Of a stretch of DNA of 64,000 nt, positions 11,966-26,200 are shown one piece after another. Positions within the stretch are counted from its first letter, which is position 1. Every line of letters starts with the position of its first letter. Made by a program: the position numbers and the translations under genes. Below the pieces are notes generated by a model, which was not told the origin of the DNA, made no database searches, and saw only the letters and a program-made list of their open reading frames with translations. Source of the stretch: Atrichornis clamosus. Lineage: Eukaryota > Chordata > Aves > Passeriformes > Menuridae. Location: contig WBMZ01012038.1 of the NCBI GenBank assembly GCA_013400975.1, positions 124,001-188,000 on the forward strand, read 5' to 3'.

Positions 11966-14900
11966 GACAAAGACCACATTCACAAAATGTGCTTTTCCTT
12001 CCTTTCCCTTACCACTGAGGATTAAGGAGAAGTCTTGCTGACTGTATGTGATCCAGCTGTTTCTGGTGGTTGGATTACAGGCTTCTGCTTCTTAGAAAGA
12101 GTGTTAGGCAGCAGCTCTGGACCTGGCGTATCTACTTTGGGGATCCAGAGATAAGACACCAGCCCCAAATCGAGAGAGTTTGAAAATATACACAATTGGA
12201 AAATTTGATGCAATGCAACAACAATTCAAACAAATTTTAAAAAGCCTGCAGTTTCTTTTTCTGTGAGAATTATTGGCACTTTCAATAAACAATTGTGACT
12301 GTTTATTTTAATTATTTTAATGGAAAATGTATGCTTTCCCACGGAAAATATGATAATTTATTTAAAGACTACTCTGTGCATGAAATTTCTGAAGGTTTTG
12401 GTTAAGAGTAAAATATTTTTTAAAGGGTTTTTCAAAGAAAGTTGAAAACAATCCAACAATCAGTCCAGTCTTCTGACCAGCACTAACCCACGCATTTGGA
12501 GGGCACCAATGGGCCCTCTGAGAACACCTCACGTATTTCTCCTGTTTGTTTCTATGTAGGATTAGGAGTATTTTGTTTGACACTATGTGAACTATTTCCT
12601 TGTAGTAGCTTCCATCTCTTCATGTATTCTTGAAGTGAATTCAGGCACACAGAGACCACTTTTAATGAAAATGTGCTTGTAAATATAGAATGGCTAGAAA
12701 ATGTAACTATTTAATAGATTTTGTGCACATTGGATCAACATATTAAAACGGCTTTCCTCAAACCCTATATCTCCAATGTTTTAGGAAGAGAAGGACATGC
12801 TTCAGATTTTCCATTCCCACCCCAAATGTGAAAGGGTATATCACAGACGCTTGGCTTAATTTAAATCTGGAGGACCATAGCTACAGCAATGTAGAAATAT
12901 ATGGATTAAGAAAATGTCTCTGGGTTGACTTTTAAATGGATTGAAAAACATTGCAGATTAAAATGAAGCTCTTTTAATCATTTGGAGTGGAAAAAAAAAA
13001 AGAACACATAATCTGGAAATCCTGGGCAGAAAAATAGTGCAAAAATATCCTTGTCACTTTGAGAACAAGACATAATACAAAATAAAGCCTTTACTATAAA
13101 AATGGCCCAAAGCTAAGGCTTCCCCATTCCCTTATAAAACCACAGTCAGATGGGTGATAGAGGGAAGAGAGGTGAAATGGTGAGAGTAGATCTATGAAAA
13201 GATTAATCCTGTTTTCAAATTCATGGAACTGTAAAGCCATGAGAGGTGAATTGCTGGGTGACACTAAAAATCTTTACTGTCATATAGTCATATCTGCTGA
13301 TAAACAGGCTGAAGCTGGTGGACTACAAAGTGACTGTAGGTAAATTCCATTAAGAATTATGTTGATGTGTGTAAGACTATCAAGTGTGGTTTGTATACTC
13401 ATCATATACTGCTAATCATATAAAATGTATATTATATATCTACATATATTACAACTGAACTGTTTTGCTTAGACTCAGAGATGTGAACACCTTCCAGATT
13501 TGTGGCTGACTCAAGTGAATAAATTTCTTCTTAGTAATATAAATCATAAAACAGGTTAGCTAGAGACAACATCTGCCAACTAGTGAGCCAGGCCCTTGGG
13601 TGTAGGTGGTCTTGTCTTTTAGTCCAGCCATACACAAATCATATTTTAATACAGAAAATTGAGAGATTGCAGGGTAGATCACTGTGGTTTCATTAATCAG
13701 TACGGATAACAGTTCTTTCTAAATTTCAACTGGTCTGACACAAGAACTGATAGAAAATTCTGCAGATTATTCTGTCTTCCTGTAGATATTTCTGTTCACC
13801 TCAGATGTACATAGACCCCCATGATTTCTGTGGCTATGTCACTATTGAGCTCATCACTGAGCACACCATCACTCTTCGTAAGGCTGTGATGTTTTGCATA
13901 AAGACTTTGGTTGTTCTGTTTTTCTCTGTTTCCCTTACCTCTAGATAGGACTAAAATATGCCAGATAAAAAGTTATAAAGACAACAATAAAGGATGAAGT
14001 ATTGATAAAGGAAGAAAATTAGTTTTGTTTTTCCAGTTTCCTTACTGAATATCCATGTCTCTCTTCCCAAATACCATGAAATGTTAATAATGCCAAAAGT
14101 CTTGCTGTGATAACTTGATTTGACATGTCTCTATATTTTGGCTCTGGCTGTGATCTGAAGCTCTGAACTCATAGATTAGTAAAATCCAGAGGTGGAGTGC
14201 ATGTGGAGATAACATCTGTTTGCCACCAATGTAGTCTTTTAAAGGGCAATCTCTTATGCATGGAGCTGAGCAGGGCCATATTTCACTACATCTCTTGCTG
14301 TGATTGCTGATCATGTAGACATACCTCAAGCTAACTTTAAATGTCTCATTTGGGTAGGGCTACCAACAAAGCAGAAGAAATCTGGTATTCAGTACAAACT
14401 GAACAACCTGAATATTTTTCTCAGTGGCTGGGTGTGTTTTGCTACCAGACAAAGCCATTTTAAAACAAGGTTGAACATGTTTGCATGTATTTCAGTTATG
14501 GTTTTGACCACTGCAAATGTGGAATATGACTAGAACAAAAGTCAACTAAAAACCTCTGTAAATAGAAAAGTTGTCTTTATGTATGCTCTTATAGAGATAC
14601 TATGTTACTATGTTGGTGTCTAAAATGCCACTTTTACTGCCTGTCTCCCACCAAAACATTACACACCTGATTCTTCTTTCCTTTGTACCATGTAGTGGAG
14701 TTGCTCATTGACTTTTCTCTACAGCAGATAAGAACCAGGCATTAGCACTTTTGGAATGTGGTTACATAGGGTGTTCCAGGATGTCATGCTTTTCCAAATG
14801 GTCTTTTCCAACTGACTTTACAAGAAAGCAAAAAGATGCCTGTGAAGGAACTGAGTGGCTTTTGTTGACAGATTTGTCCCATATAATTTCTTCAGTTGGA

Positions 14901-17284
14901 AAACAGCATTTTGTTTCTCTTCTTTCCTGCCCTCTCTCCCCACACTTTTTTTTTTTTTTTTAATCTCTAGATTGATCTTTGACAGAAATACCTGCTGAGA
15001 AGCTAGGGAAGATCCTTGTCTTTTCATATGCCTTGAGACCCTGTTTCATTAGCTGCTTACAGTGCTTCCTCTGGAACTGGTTGTTTCAGGACTGCCTCCT
15101 TCTTTTTCCATATTATTTTTGAGGGAAAACAAAGGGGGAGTGTCCATCTTTCTGCCCTCTCATGGTCTTCTCAGGAATGGTGTTTACCAACTTGTTAATC
15201 AACTCTTCTTCCTGCCCACAGGTCCAGCATTGTAGAAGAGAGGAAAAGAGCTGAGGGAATTACTTCTCCTTCCCCCCTGTAGCTAGGACTGTCTCTGCAC
15301 ATGCAGGTTCTCTCTCTGACTTCATATAGCAGAAGCAAATAACTAGCAGAATAATAGCAGAAAAAATAATAACTCAGGCTGAAGGGACATCTGCCTCTAG
15401 GTCAGCCTCCTACTCAAAGCAGGACCAGTTCCAAGGACCAGCTTCAAAGATTTCTGTGCTCTCCCATAAGATAGATGTAAACAGCAATAACCTCTTTTTC
15501 TTGCAGGCAAACAGTCCCAAGACTCACAGTTTCTCCTCGTCTGCCATGTGCTCCAGCCCCCAGGCAGGGTGGCCACCTCTGCTGTGCTCACTTCAGTATG
15601 CCCATGTCTTCCTTTAACTACGGAGCCTGGACTCAACCTCCCGTTGTGCCTTGTCTGGTCTGAGGAGAGGAAAAAGATCACCTCCGGAGCTGTGCTGGCC
15701 AACCTCCCAGTAATGCAGCAAAGATGTTGTGGGCTTTCTATGTCACAAGGAGATATTAGTGGTCTCTGGTCTGCATGGTATCCAAAAAGGTCTTCTTGCC
15801 CTTGTTTGCAAACTGTTTCCCAGCTGGGGGATACCCGGTGTGTATTATTGCATGGGCTTATTCATCCCCCTTACAGCTCTGTACTTGACTTTCACAAGGT
15901 TCCTGCCTAGCTGTTTTTCCAACTGGCTAAGATTTCTCTGAAAGAAAACCCCGCCTCCCAGTATACTGACCACTTCCCCAAGTACCCCACTGTGATGTTA
16001 TCCACAAGCTCCTAATTTTTCCTATGAGTTAATTTAATTTTCTAACATTTTTAAAATTCTTTTTCTGAGGTGAGGGAGGATTCAAGTATTTTGGCCACAT
16101 CTGCACAAAGTAAACTACACATGGCCTTTGCTCTTCTAATGCATGGTGGCCATTTGACACAGAAAAGGGTCCTAAAAGGGGGGCTGCATGTACAGCACTC
16201 ATCCTTAGGATACATTCTGAGTTATGCCTGGGAATTATCTGGGAGTACTTCTGTTGGCCTGGGCCAAAATCACACCAAAGATTTCTCCATCAATTTAGCA
16301 GTGCAGGTGATAAAGTTCAAGTGCCCAGTGCTGCCTGAGATGCTTAGTTCAGACACAGCATCCAAGTTCAGCCACATTTACCAACTGCTCAGTCTTCTTG
16401 CATTAGCACAAACAGAACCTTGTACTCCTGAGAGCTGATTAGCTGCAAAGGGACAAGAAAATAATAACTTAGATGCATCCTCAACTGAGTGCAACGAGGT
16501 CAGTTCAGGAGTTTAGTGTTTTCAGGCCTGTTAGGGCTGTGAAAGATGTGGGTTTGTGTGTTAATTTTCCACTCCTAGGCAAAGCACGGAACAGTGAGTG
16601 CTCGGTGATATGGTGTAGTCATGGCCAGTCTAGACTTAGCATTTGGTGAACTGACTGAGCTTGATACATGTTAAGTCTGAAGGCTTGCTTCACTGAGAAC
16701 AAACTGCAGCTGTAGATTTTCACTCCATTCTGATCTTTTTCACTTTCCCATATTTTTTTTCACTCACGGATGGCCTTGGAATTCCTCCCAACACCACACA
16801 CCCCAGGCCCACACTCTCCCATCACACATAAAGAAATAATTTCTCTCCCACTGCAGGTGACATAGGACATCCTCACTTTTGCCAAGATGATGCCTGGCTT
16901 TACAGCCTTAATCTCTTTGCTGCTCTTGCTTTAGTTTACGATCTGTCTCATATTTTCCAGTATAGACGCATGTGACATCCTTACAGTGTCAGCCAAAACA
17001 AACCAATTTCTTTCCAGAAGAACTGGCACAGAACTTTTCTTGGAAGCTGGCATCAATTTGATGGAGATACATAAGGAAATAATAATTAAAGTAAATCTGC
17101 AGTCAGGTAGGAGGGAACAACAACCCTCGACTGGTGGAGACAGAAAGAGGAGATAGCCTGGTAAACAGAGGTTTTGGAGTTGGGGCAAGTACTTCTTGCA
17201 CAGGAAAAACTGTAGAAGAAGTAGCCTTTGTCTGCAGCCTCATTAGTCCTGTGTTGGCTTTAGAGCTCAGAGTCAAACAAGAAG
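11966..17284. other. Noncoding stretch, no gene recognised
   Basis: Sequence is AT-rich with ordinary low CpG content. An AT-dinucleotide-rich patch lies near 13,420-13,450 and a T run near 14,946-14,961. The longest open frames (about 100-122 codons, at 15,397-15,910 and 16,070-16,438) overlap each other on both strands and show no family signature. I saw no repeat I could name. Confidence 0.55.
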
Positions 17285-17409
17285 CAGCCCTCTGGTTCCA
17301 TCACTCCCCCAGTGCCTGCTGTCCTGCTTCCATTTAGTAAAAGTGACAGCCCTCTGGTTCCATCACTCCCCCAGTGCCTGCTGTCCTGCTTCCATTTAGT
17401 AAAAGTGAC
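17285..17409. repeat. Perfect 62-bp tandem duplication (two copies)
   Basis: Positions 17,285-17,346 and 17,347-17,408 are identical over all 62 bases, and 17,409 begins a third unit for one base only. Each unit begins CAGCCCTCTGGTTCC and ends TTTAGTAAAAGTGA. Complete identity points to a very recent duplication, probably a young variable-number repeat. An assembly artefact is possible. It has no coding role that I can see. Confidence 0.95.
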
Positions 17410-18864
17410 CTTCTCTGTCCTCATGTGTTGTGCTTCCAACTCTTTTGGCTCTTTGTCCACAGCAAGTGCTAAATGGAATTAAAAATGAAACAGAAGCATA
17501 AGCTAAACTGCACCCTGTAGTATAACAGCCATGTGTCCTGTAACCACAATAAAATACTATTGTGATAAATCTTTAGTAGGGCTCAATAAAGCAGTAATAC
17601 TGTACAGGGGAAACTGATCATTTATTGTAATGACTGATTTATTACACCATTAACTTGTCCTTAGCTTTATCTCAGGACAGTTTACTGAGTGCTTGTTAAC
17701 CACTGAAATAAACTGTTCTTGGTGGATATACTTAAATAAGAGCCTGTAAGTTATTGACAGGTGTGAGATTGGTCCTTCAGTCTAACAGAAAATTAAGGTC
17801 TGTAGTGCAAAAGAAAAACACATATAATTTGGCTATTTTCAATCACTATGGTATCAAAGACAATATGCAAATGTGTGAAAGTAAATACAATGAATAAATA
17901 ATAGGCCTTAGTAAGTGGTGTTTAAAAATTTCACCTTTGGGATATTATTTTTGTTTACTTGCAGCAATTAGGAAGTCAGTCTGACCGGCAAAAACCTGGC
18001 AAGAAATGCCTTTGGCTGGTAGAGGCCTGTCATGGTACTCCTGCTTCCGATAGTGTGAGTAGAGGGATGTTGCAGGAGGATAGAAGATGGCCATATCAAG
18101 AGAGAGAAGAACTTGAAAGCTTTATGAGAGGAGGTAATGATTGTAGTAACAGGGCACAGGACTCACAGACTTAGTAGCTGCTGTCCAGGAATCCTGTACT
18201 TTCCTCTGCATGGTCAGGATGAACCAATTCCTGACTTTTGCCTTCCCCAGCTGGAGAGCATCCCTTCACACATACCTAGCGTGTGTTTGTCACTGATAAT
18301 GGAGTGTTTCAAAGTGTTTGGCTGAAGAGGTGTGGGCTAGCCATAATCTGGACTGGACCTAGCCCTCAGGGTAGATTATTCTGTGTTGAGATGTGCTTAC
18401 CAAGACAACTGTTTGTTTGCTCTAGACTGGAGTGGTTAACCAAAGTCTGTCCAGTAGAGACTTCAGTGTGAAACAGCTGAGTGACTGTAAGGATACAGCT
18501 TTAAGAACATATATGGGAGGGAGTCAGATGAGCTTGTGACAGTCTTCTGACACAGAGGCCAGCTGGCGTGGAACAGCCTTTGACCATACAGTTAAACCTT
18601 TTAGCTTCCAAACCAGGTGTAAGCATTCAAACAGCATAGTTTCTGACTAGTGCTCGGGAGAGAACTCTTCCAGGAGAGTGCTATTTTGTGTTGGAACCAT
18701 GCCAGGATCTGCTCCAACAGTATTGGGAGATGATTAATTCTATTGCCCTGAACCATTTCCTGACACAAACTAATTTATTTCATGCATGTAGTTTTAGAGT
18801 TTTAGAGGGCTGAGGCAAGTTATGTGGGATCTGTACAACCATCGTAATATTTTTATTTCATGCT

Positions 18865-18920
18865 AGTGTAGCTCCACTGACTTCAATAAGGTTACTCTAG
18901 ATTCACTCTGGTGTGATCAA
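18865..18920. repeat. Relic of an old dispersed amniote-type repeat (CTCCACTGACTTCAATAAGG)
   Basis: The run 'gtagctccactgacttcaa' followed by 'gttactctagattcactc' and 'tggtgtgatcaa' matches, with modest divergence, a phrase I know to recur in bird and reptile DNA ('gtaactccattgacttcaatgg', then 'gttactccagatttacacc'). The core is an imperfect palindrome around GACTTCAAT. I cannot give the family name. Confidence 0.5.
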
Positions 18921-20097
18921 GATGAAAGGTTTTCTTACATTCGGATCTTGGAAGAGAAACCTCCGCTTTCTCAAGCTTATAGCAATGTCTTCTAAAATTT
19001 AATACATGGGTAAAACCCAACTTGCTAATAAGTCTATAATATGATGAACACAACCCTACACAGGAAAATTATCTCTGACTTGGACATCAGCAGAAGTGAG
19101 CTTGTTACAGAAAAAGTTTGTTAGTAGTGATACACAAATTCTTAAAGATGAATATGAGTGAGGAAACATCAGAAGAACCGAGAGAATAATTATCTTGTGA
19201 TGGATATATATGGGGAGGGATAGGAAAATGCAGAAATGTGTGAAGAAGGAAACAGTGAAACTGGCAGTGGAAATATACATAGAAAAAGTCAAGCTCAAGC
19301 AGAAATAAAGTTAAGACTGATAGAGCATAGATGTGATAATAGGTGGCAGACGGGAGAACTGGAAATACAGAAATGGTAATGGACAGAGAGATGAAGTGAG
19401 CCGATAAGGTAGTGTTGGGAGAAGGTCAGGTGCAAAGGAATGAGATGTGTGCCCAGTTTGAAGCAGGCACTTGAGATTTGTGAGTGGGGAGACAGAGGAG
19501 ACATCTGGACCCAGTGAGGAGAATGGAGAGGCTGAGATGCAGGGCTCAGTTGAGAGACTGGAGGAGTTGAAGTGCTTGGGAAACAAGAAGGAAAGGGAAG
19601 GAAACCTTGACACTAGAGAGAAGATTCACAGAAGAAGTGCTGGCATAAGGATAATGCATCATTGATGGAAGCCCTGACATACTAAATAGTTCACCATGTT
19701 GTGGGGAGAGGAAGGTGAGTCATCTGTTATTGCAGAGTGTGTGAGAGGGTGCTCTGAAAGAGTGAGAGAAGGGAAGGCAGCAGGTAGGTTGTGCTGAAGG
19801 GGAGATGGAGAGGAAACTTAGAGCCCCTGTGGGATGCAAAGAAGTGTGTGACACACTGGGCTTTAAAATGCTTATAAATCAGTGTCAGGAACAACATCCT
19901 GCCAACAAATGCAAGATGAGCAAAATAGAAACTGAAAACCTCACTATCATCCTGGGAAAAAACACATTTTTAAATGCTGCCTGCCTCCTACACAAAGCTG
20001 AATACATCTGAAAATATCCTCTAATTTGCATACAAATAGCTACATAAATTGGACTTGATCTTGCTTTTGGTTGTAAACAGAGGCATGGAAACAGGAG

Positions 20098-20200
20098 GCA
20101 GCACAGCACAGTAAATGTTATGCTGGACTGGTTTTGCAGCTCTGCTCCAACCTCACTTTCTGACCTTATGGGGATGGGGAGATCATACACTTGAGAGACC
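20098..20200 (+). repeat. Possible MIR SINE relic
   Basis: The order of blocks (ACAGTAAATGTTATGCTGGACT, then GCTCTGC, then CACTTTCTGACCTT) parallels the MIR body, where a 'gtggttaagagc' segment is followed by 'ggctctgccac' and 'ctgtgtgacctt'. Divergence is large and no downstream MIR core could be followed with confidence. Confidence 0.3.
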
Positions 20201-23200
20201 TGAGTCTTTCTGGAATATTTAGTGTAGGACTGTCTACCTTGATTTTGGATATTGAAAAGTTATACACCTAAGTCTGAGACAATTACCTTAGGCTTGATTG
20301 ATACTGAATGGTGGAAAATAGGTGGAAAGCCATTCTTCTGACCTATTATAAATGCCTGTCTTAGCAGAAGATAAATTGCCCTTGGGAGTTTGGATCTATT
20401 AGCAGTCATAAAAAGAACATAGAGTAAGTACATTGGATTCAAATGTCCAAATGGTAGGCATCTGAATTACAGCAGATGACTCCAAACTAAATTGCCTCTT
20501 TTTCAGGAATTTCTCTGAAAATTCTTATTGGCAATACTTAGCATTCTTGGTAAGCATGTTGAGAGCTTCAAATGTGACATGTAAACATATATATAATTAG
20601 TAGCAAAAATAGCCTCAAACTTCACCATTTTAGCACTTGAAAAGTCAGATCTTGTGACAACTAAAACATTGAAATCTCAATATTTCAAAGTGTTTTTCTC
20701 ACTCCTTTTTGCCTTCAACTTTAGTAATTGAAAACAAAAATATTTATATGCTATTTCTATGCAGGTCAAGTCACACTGCATGAAGATGATGAAGTTTTCT
20801 TCCAGAAATATTGTCTATTAGAAAGTAACTTCTTTGACACAGTTATTTAAAATCTCAAATAGAAATAAAATCTCAATATAAATATATACATATGTGTAAA
20901 TAAAATGTTGTTTAGCCATTTGTTGGCTAAATTTAGACCATTTGATTCTCTCTGAAAAGGCAAGTCAATCTGTACTGAAATGGACACCCAAGGCAAATAA
21001 TATAAATCATTCTTTGTAAGTGCATCTTTTCCCTACTGACTACTGGGAGAACATGGTTTAGACTAAGGGGATATTTACATGTCTAAAGTGAAGACAAGTG
21101 CCTCATACATCATGATCTACTTGAAAAATCCTTGCCATCAATTTCAAAAGACCCCAGGATCACCAGTGCTACTCCTGCCTCCACAGCATCTTCTCCAGGA
21201 TTTTGGAAGCAGTGAGACTGCTGACATCACAGAATCACCACCTGCATTACAAACAGCAATGATAAAAAACATATCTTCAGACATTTTCTTAAGCTTCCTT
21301 AAGGCTCTGTATCTCCTCATTCCTGCAGTCTACTCCTTCTTTTGGGAGGCTGGTCTATAGTATCAGTTTTACTTAGTTTTAATTTTGCCCATATTTCTTG
21401 TCCCAGCATGAAGAATGACCAGCAGATATTTGCTGCTCCTTCCTATGTCCTTTGTTGCTTGAGGCTGACGTTGTGTACCTGTCCTCTTGGCAGACTGTAC
21501 ATCCCTCTGTGTTCTGAATGTGTTTGGCTGTCAAACCTGATGGATCTCCTTCATAAGAGCCTACAACCATGTTCAGACTCCATTATTTTTTTTCTGGTAC
21601 TGATATGTATGTCTTGTCCTTTCCTTTCTCTCTGCCTTTTGGTTGTACATCTCCTATTTCTGTTTTGATGCGGGATTGCCTGCACTTCAGTTCACATTCT
21701 TCTCCAGGTTCTGGTTTTCAAACATCTCTATCATCTCCCATTACTTTACCTCAGAGCTAGTTACTCTCATACTTGTCACCTCAACTCATTTTTTTTGGCC
21801 TACTTATCATTTGTATTCTCCAGAATATTGTAGATATTCTACAATATCCCTGTAGACAGATATTCTCCCTATCTGTCTGTGTATCACCCTGCTTTTCCTG
21901 GTTTGTTATTATGCTTATGCTCCCATTTGTGGGTAACTATTTTCATGTAATTTATGCCTGTGTCTTTGCGTTCTGTATTTTTCCTGTTTCTCAAACACAG
22001 ATACCTTCACTAAAACATCCAAAAGTCTTGATCCCTGGACAAATATCTGAATAATTTGTCAGTGCAGTGAGACCATTTGTGAGAAGGTCTCTGATGTCTG
22101 AGTAAACAGTTCCACAAAATACCATGACAGTTAATTCAGTTATCTCCATTGAGGGGTGCTTGTTACACCCACAACTTTCCAGCCCTGCCCATAGCAATAA
22201 ATAATTCCCTTGCTAGAACTCATATGTTGTTAGAGCTGAGCTGAATTAAAATCACGGGAAGTCAAAGCCTTTTAACTGTGCTCAACATTAAACTGTTGCA
22301 GGTGGTTAATTGTTTTTTCCCAGATAGTTTACAGGCTTGAAATCAGCTAGCACAAACACAGCCCCATCATCAGCTGGAGATACAGAGAGTGAGGCCACTT
22401 CCATGCCTTTGATGTTCACATCATAATGCATATAGATATTCATGTCACAGGTTAAAAAACAGGAACAAACCAGGAGGCACATGGGGAAAAAAAACAATGC
22501 TGAAAAAAAAAATCAGGGAAAAGTACGAAAAAGAGATGGGCAGAAATCACTCTTGGTATGCTCATTTGAGAGGGTTGGTTCTTTCCTACAGGACCCCTCT
22601 GATGAGTTGGATGTTGTGCTGCCCCTTTCCTGGCAGCAGATCCTGACTCTGAGTATTGTCTCAGACTCACAGAGATTTCTGATATTAGAGAGCCTGCAGG
22701 GCTGTGGCAGCAAGAGCAACCTTCCCTGACGTTCTTTGAGGTTCTTTCACTTCATGAGGTGGCTTCAGGTAGAGAGTTAGGGGAGTTCATACATAAGGGA
22801 CTCAAAAATATGTGCACAAGTTTTTACAGAGTTTCATGGGAAATTTGACAAAAGGTTAGCTTTAGGATACACTGATATTCCTTAACCTCCCAATCGTGAG
22901 ATAAAATCAAGTTTCTGATAAAGCTGACATAGATCTGTAGCTCTAGCAGGGTAAGAGATTGGTATGGAGAGAAAAGGAGCAGAGGGTGTTTGGACTGAGA
23001 GGCAGAGGTACTCTGAGACCAGTGCTGACTGCAGCTTAGCCACTTTCTGTTTCTGAATTAAACATTCACAATTCTACTCGAAACCAGTGTCAAATTTAGG
23101 TCAATTTGAAAGAACAGCTCTGACTGAAAAAAGGCAAGCAAAGAAAGAAAAAAACACCAAACAAAAAAAAGTTGGAAATGTCAAAAAGATTAGTTTCAGC

Positions 23201-26200
23201 ATTCTCCAAGCACAATGTTTCAATTTTTTTGAGCTGGATTCAAAAGGAGCATCTGCTGAAGCAATTCCAGCTCTCATAATCCTGGTGATTAGTACACTGG
23301 CCCAATACGTTGAAGATCCCAAAGTCCATCCCTACCTGATTTTGAAAGGGAGTTTGAATATCCACTTTCTTCTAAGAAGACTTTTCCCACTGAACAATCA
23401 AGTATTGCATCTGTAGTTATTCTTTCTCTCTGTTGGACCTGATCCACTTTGAAATCAAGCTGCTGTAAACAAATATTCGCTGTGAAGAAGGAGACTCCAT
23501 AGACTGCGAGTCTAGAGGAGGGAAACCTGATCTCGAATCTTTCTTCCAAGTTGCATGACAAGGGGAAATTGGTCCCAGATGAGTGCTTTAATCATCTTCC
23601 TCTGGAGAGAGGTGACAAATGCTGCTGCATGCTTTTTGTGGTGCTTTGAATGGCTCCAAGGACTAGTATTTCATGCATGGTACCTTTTTTTCCTTTATTT
23701 TATTTGGGGTTTTTTGTTTGTGTTTTTTTTAATGCTTCAGTATCTGGAAATTAAAAGAAAACTATCAGTTCCAACTGAATGAAAATTTTCATGTTTTGTT
23801 TTATCCAAACACTGTTTTATTCATTTTGTGATGCTTTTTTTCCCTCAAATTTTCATTTTAATTCCTCAACTTTTCAGTCTATGTGCTGAAGCAAGTAATA
23901 AGTCATTCTTGTGGCACACATTCAGCTTCCTGCTAGACTTCCAATCCAGTGGAAATTTATAAGGGTGAAACATATATTTTGCATTTTCTTTTCTCCATAG
24001 AGTGACTGACTGAATCCTCCTTTTATTTAGGTACTTGTTTAATAGTACCCTACTGATTTTGTAAAATCATAATTTCAGCATCAGAAATAATGATCTCATG
24101 GTCTGGCCCATTAAAAATAACTCATGAAGGATACAAACCCCACAGATTATATTACTCTCCGTATTCAATTTTTCTGGGAAATTTTCTTTCTGTCATGCTT
24201 TATTGTACAAGACAGAAAATAAAATAGTTTTGCAATAATTTCTAGGCTGTTTTGCATAATGTGCTGTGCATCTTTTTTAATGTTTCAAATTCTTCAAGCA
24301 AGAAACAAATCCTAGCTTTACAGCATTGGTGTTCCAGGAACTTGTGGGAATGAAGGATTTAGAAAGTCTATGGTAAAGGGATTACTACATATTACTGTTG
24401 CTTAACGGCTATTACTATGTGCAAATTCAGACATCAGTGCCAAATCAGCACATTCAGCAAGCAGTACAGGAGATATAATAGAGAGGGAAAATTTCAGTCA
24501 GTAAATTTTTTAACCAGGAGCCAGATTATTTACTTGAGGATACAATATTTTTAATTAACATATGGCAACTCAGATCTCAAGCATGTTGAATCTTCTTCTG
24601 GATGTACCAAACCGTTTGCGGACTAGCAAGGGAGACAAAAGAGCAACTTAGGTACTTAGTTGGCTAAATATGAACCACATTGCCTATTGCCTATTATCTG
24701 CATGCTCGGTGGAGAACTCCAGTGAAGAAGGAGGAAGAAGGCTTACTGCTCACTGTGGCCTCCTTATTGCCACAGTGTTCCTCCTCAGTGGACTAAGATG
24801 CAGGAGCCCAGTGACTGAGGCAGAGTTTTGCATGCAGCTGTGCACACTGTCTCCAGCTACCTGCCAGCCAACAGTTGTGATGCAAAACCACAGCTCAAAA
24901 GGAAGGAACAATGATGAAGATGAACAAGAGGGGGTCTTGAGCTCAGGTTTGCTGTATGGTCTCACTTTTCCATGTTTCTCATTTTCTCATCTGTTGCAAT
25001 AAAGATGATGGTAGTTAGCTTGCAGAGGTGGTGTGAAGTGTAATTAGTGCATGCACTCTTCAAATGCAAGATAGCTTAGTGCTGTATTTCTGTAGTGCCA
25101 CTTTTTAATATTGTGTGAGCAACAAGACACATTACTCAGAAGCTGGTTGTATCTGAAAAGCGGGAGAGGCAGAGGAAGGTGAAGTAAGAGAGCTCTTGCT
25201 GGCATGTCTTTCAGTGTGTTGACAGCATTGGTCTGGAATGAAAAGACTAATCAGTAAAACCATCTTTTTAAAATTTGTCCTTGAGGAATAAAATAATTTT
25301 GAATTATTACCAAATGCACATGGATCCACTTGCAAGTCTAGCGACCTATTGGATATAATGCAGTAAGACTATCTCAATAGCAATAATATTTTTGATAAGA
25401 AATGTAACTCTCAAACGTTCTGCTCCTGGTATAAACAATGCATTTATAAACTGCTTGGCAGTGAGGGTAATTATCTACTAATGAACAGAAAATTGTGTCT
25501 AGGGAAAAATCATGATAGAGAAAGAGAAGTAACTAATTTTTTTAATGGAATTATACATGTATTGCTCTTATGATAGTAATTAGTTTTCTCCTGTTGTGCA
25601 CTTTTTTTTTCTATATTCTAGTAGACTATTAAGTCAATAACAGTCTCTAGTGTGTCTGAAAAAAGTTTGAGACAAATGAACTTTCCCATATGTATATAAT
25701 ATTTGCAGCCATAAATAAATTCTTACAGCTTTTGTCAGGCTTCTCACACACCCACAGATTCTGCTATCAGCTAGTAAATCTTTGTTTAAGACCCTATGGG
25801 ATCAGATTTCCCTGGATGAAGCACTGGCCAAACCAGAGAGAAAATCATGTTGCAGAGAAAGTAGTGTTTCCAAGTTCTGCCTTCCCTTCCACCCCAAGTA
25901 GAGTATTTTGTTTCTGCTTTTCTTCAGAATTTCCTGCCATGGTGTCTACTTGGATGGAAGGAGAAGCAGACAGTGTCATTGGTGTGCATTTTTTTCTGAT
26001 AGCAGAGAGGACCTTACAGTTGGACAACTGGGATTTGAAAAGTCAGAAGTGCAGCAAGTCATCTGGAATCACTGCTATATTTTCCTCTTCTAGCAGGACA
26101 TCTGCTCATCTAGATCAGTCCCTCTAGCTCAGTGCAAAAGAAAAAAGCCTCCATAATTTCTCCAGTGATGTTTAAGAGTATGTCCTGAAATGCCTCTGCA

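Noticed and set aside
21825..21847. 10-bp-arm inverted repeat with 3-nt loop
   Set aside because: Too short and AT-rich for a microRNA precursor, and it is not a terminator context in a vertebrate genome.
24670..25002. 110-codon frame ending at an AATAAA hexamer, considered as a small gene with its polyadenylation site
   Set aside because: The hexamer overlaps the stop region rather than following a 3' UTR, and no promoter or family was seen.
25690..26127. 145-codon plus-strand open frame
   Set aside because: No domain, no neighbouring promoter and no convincing splice signals. Its composition fits translated noncoding DNA.
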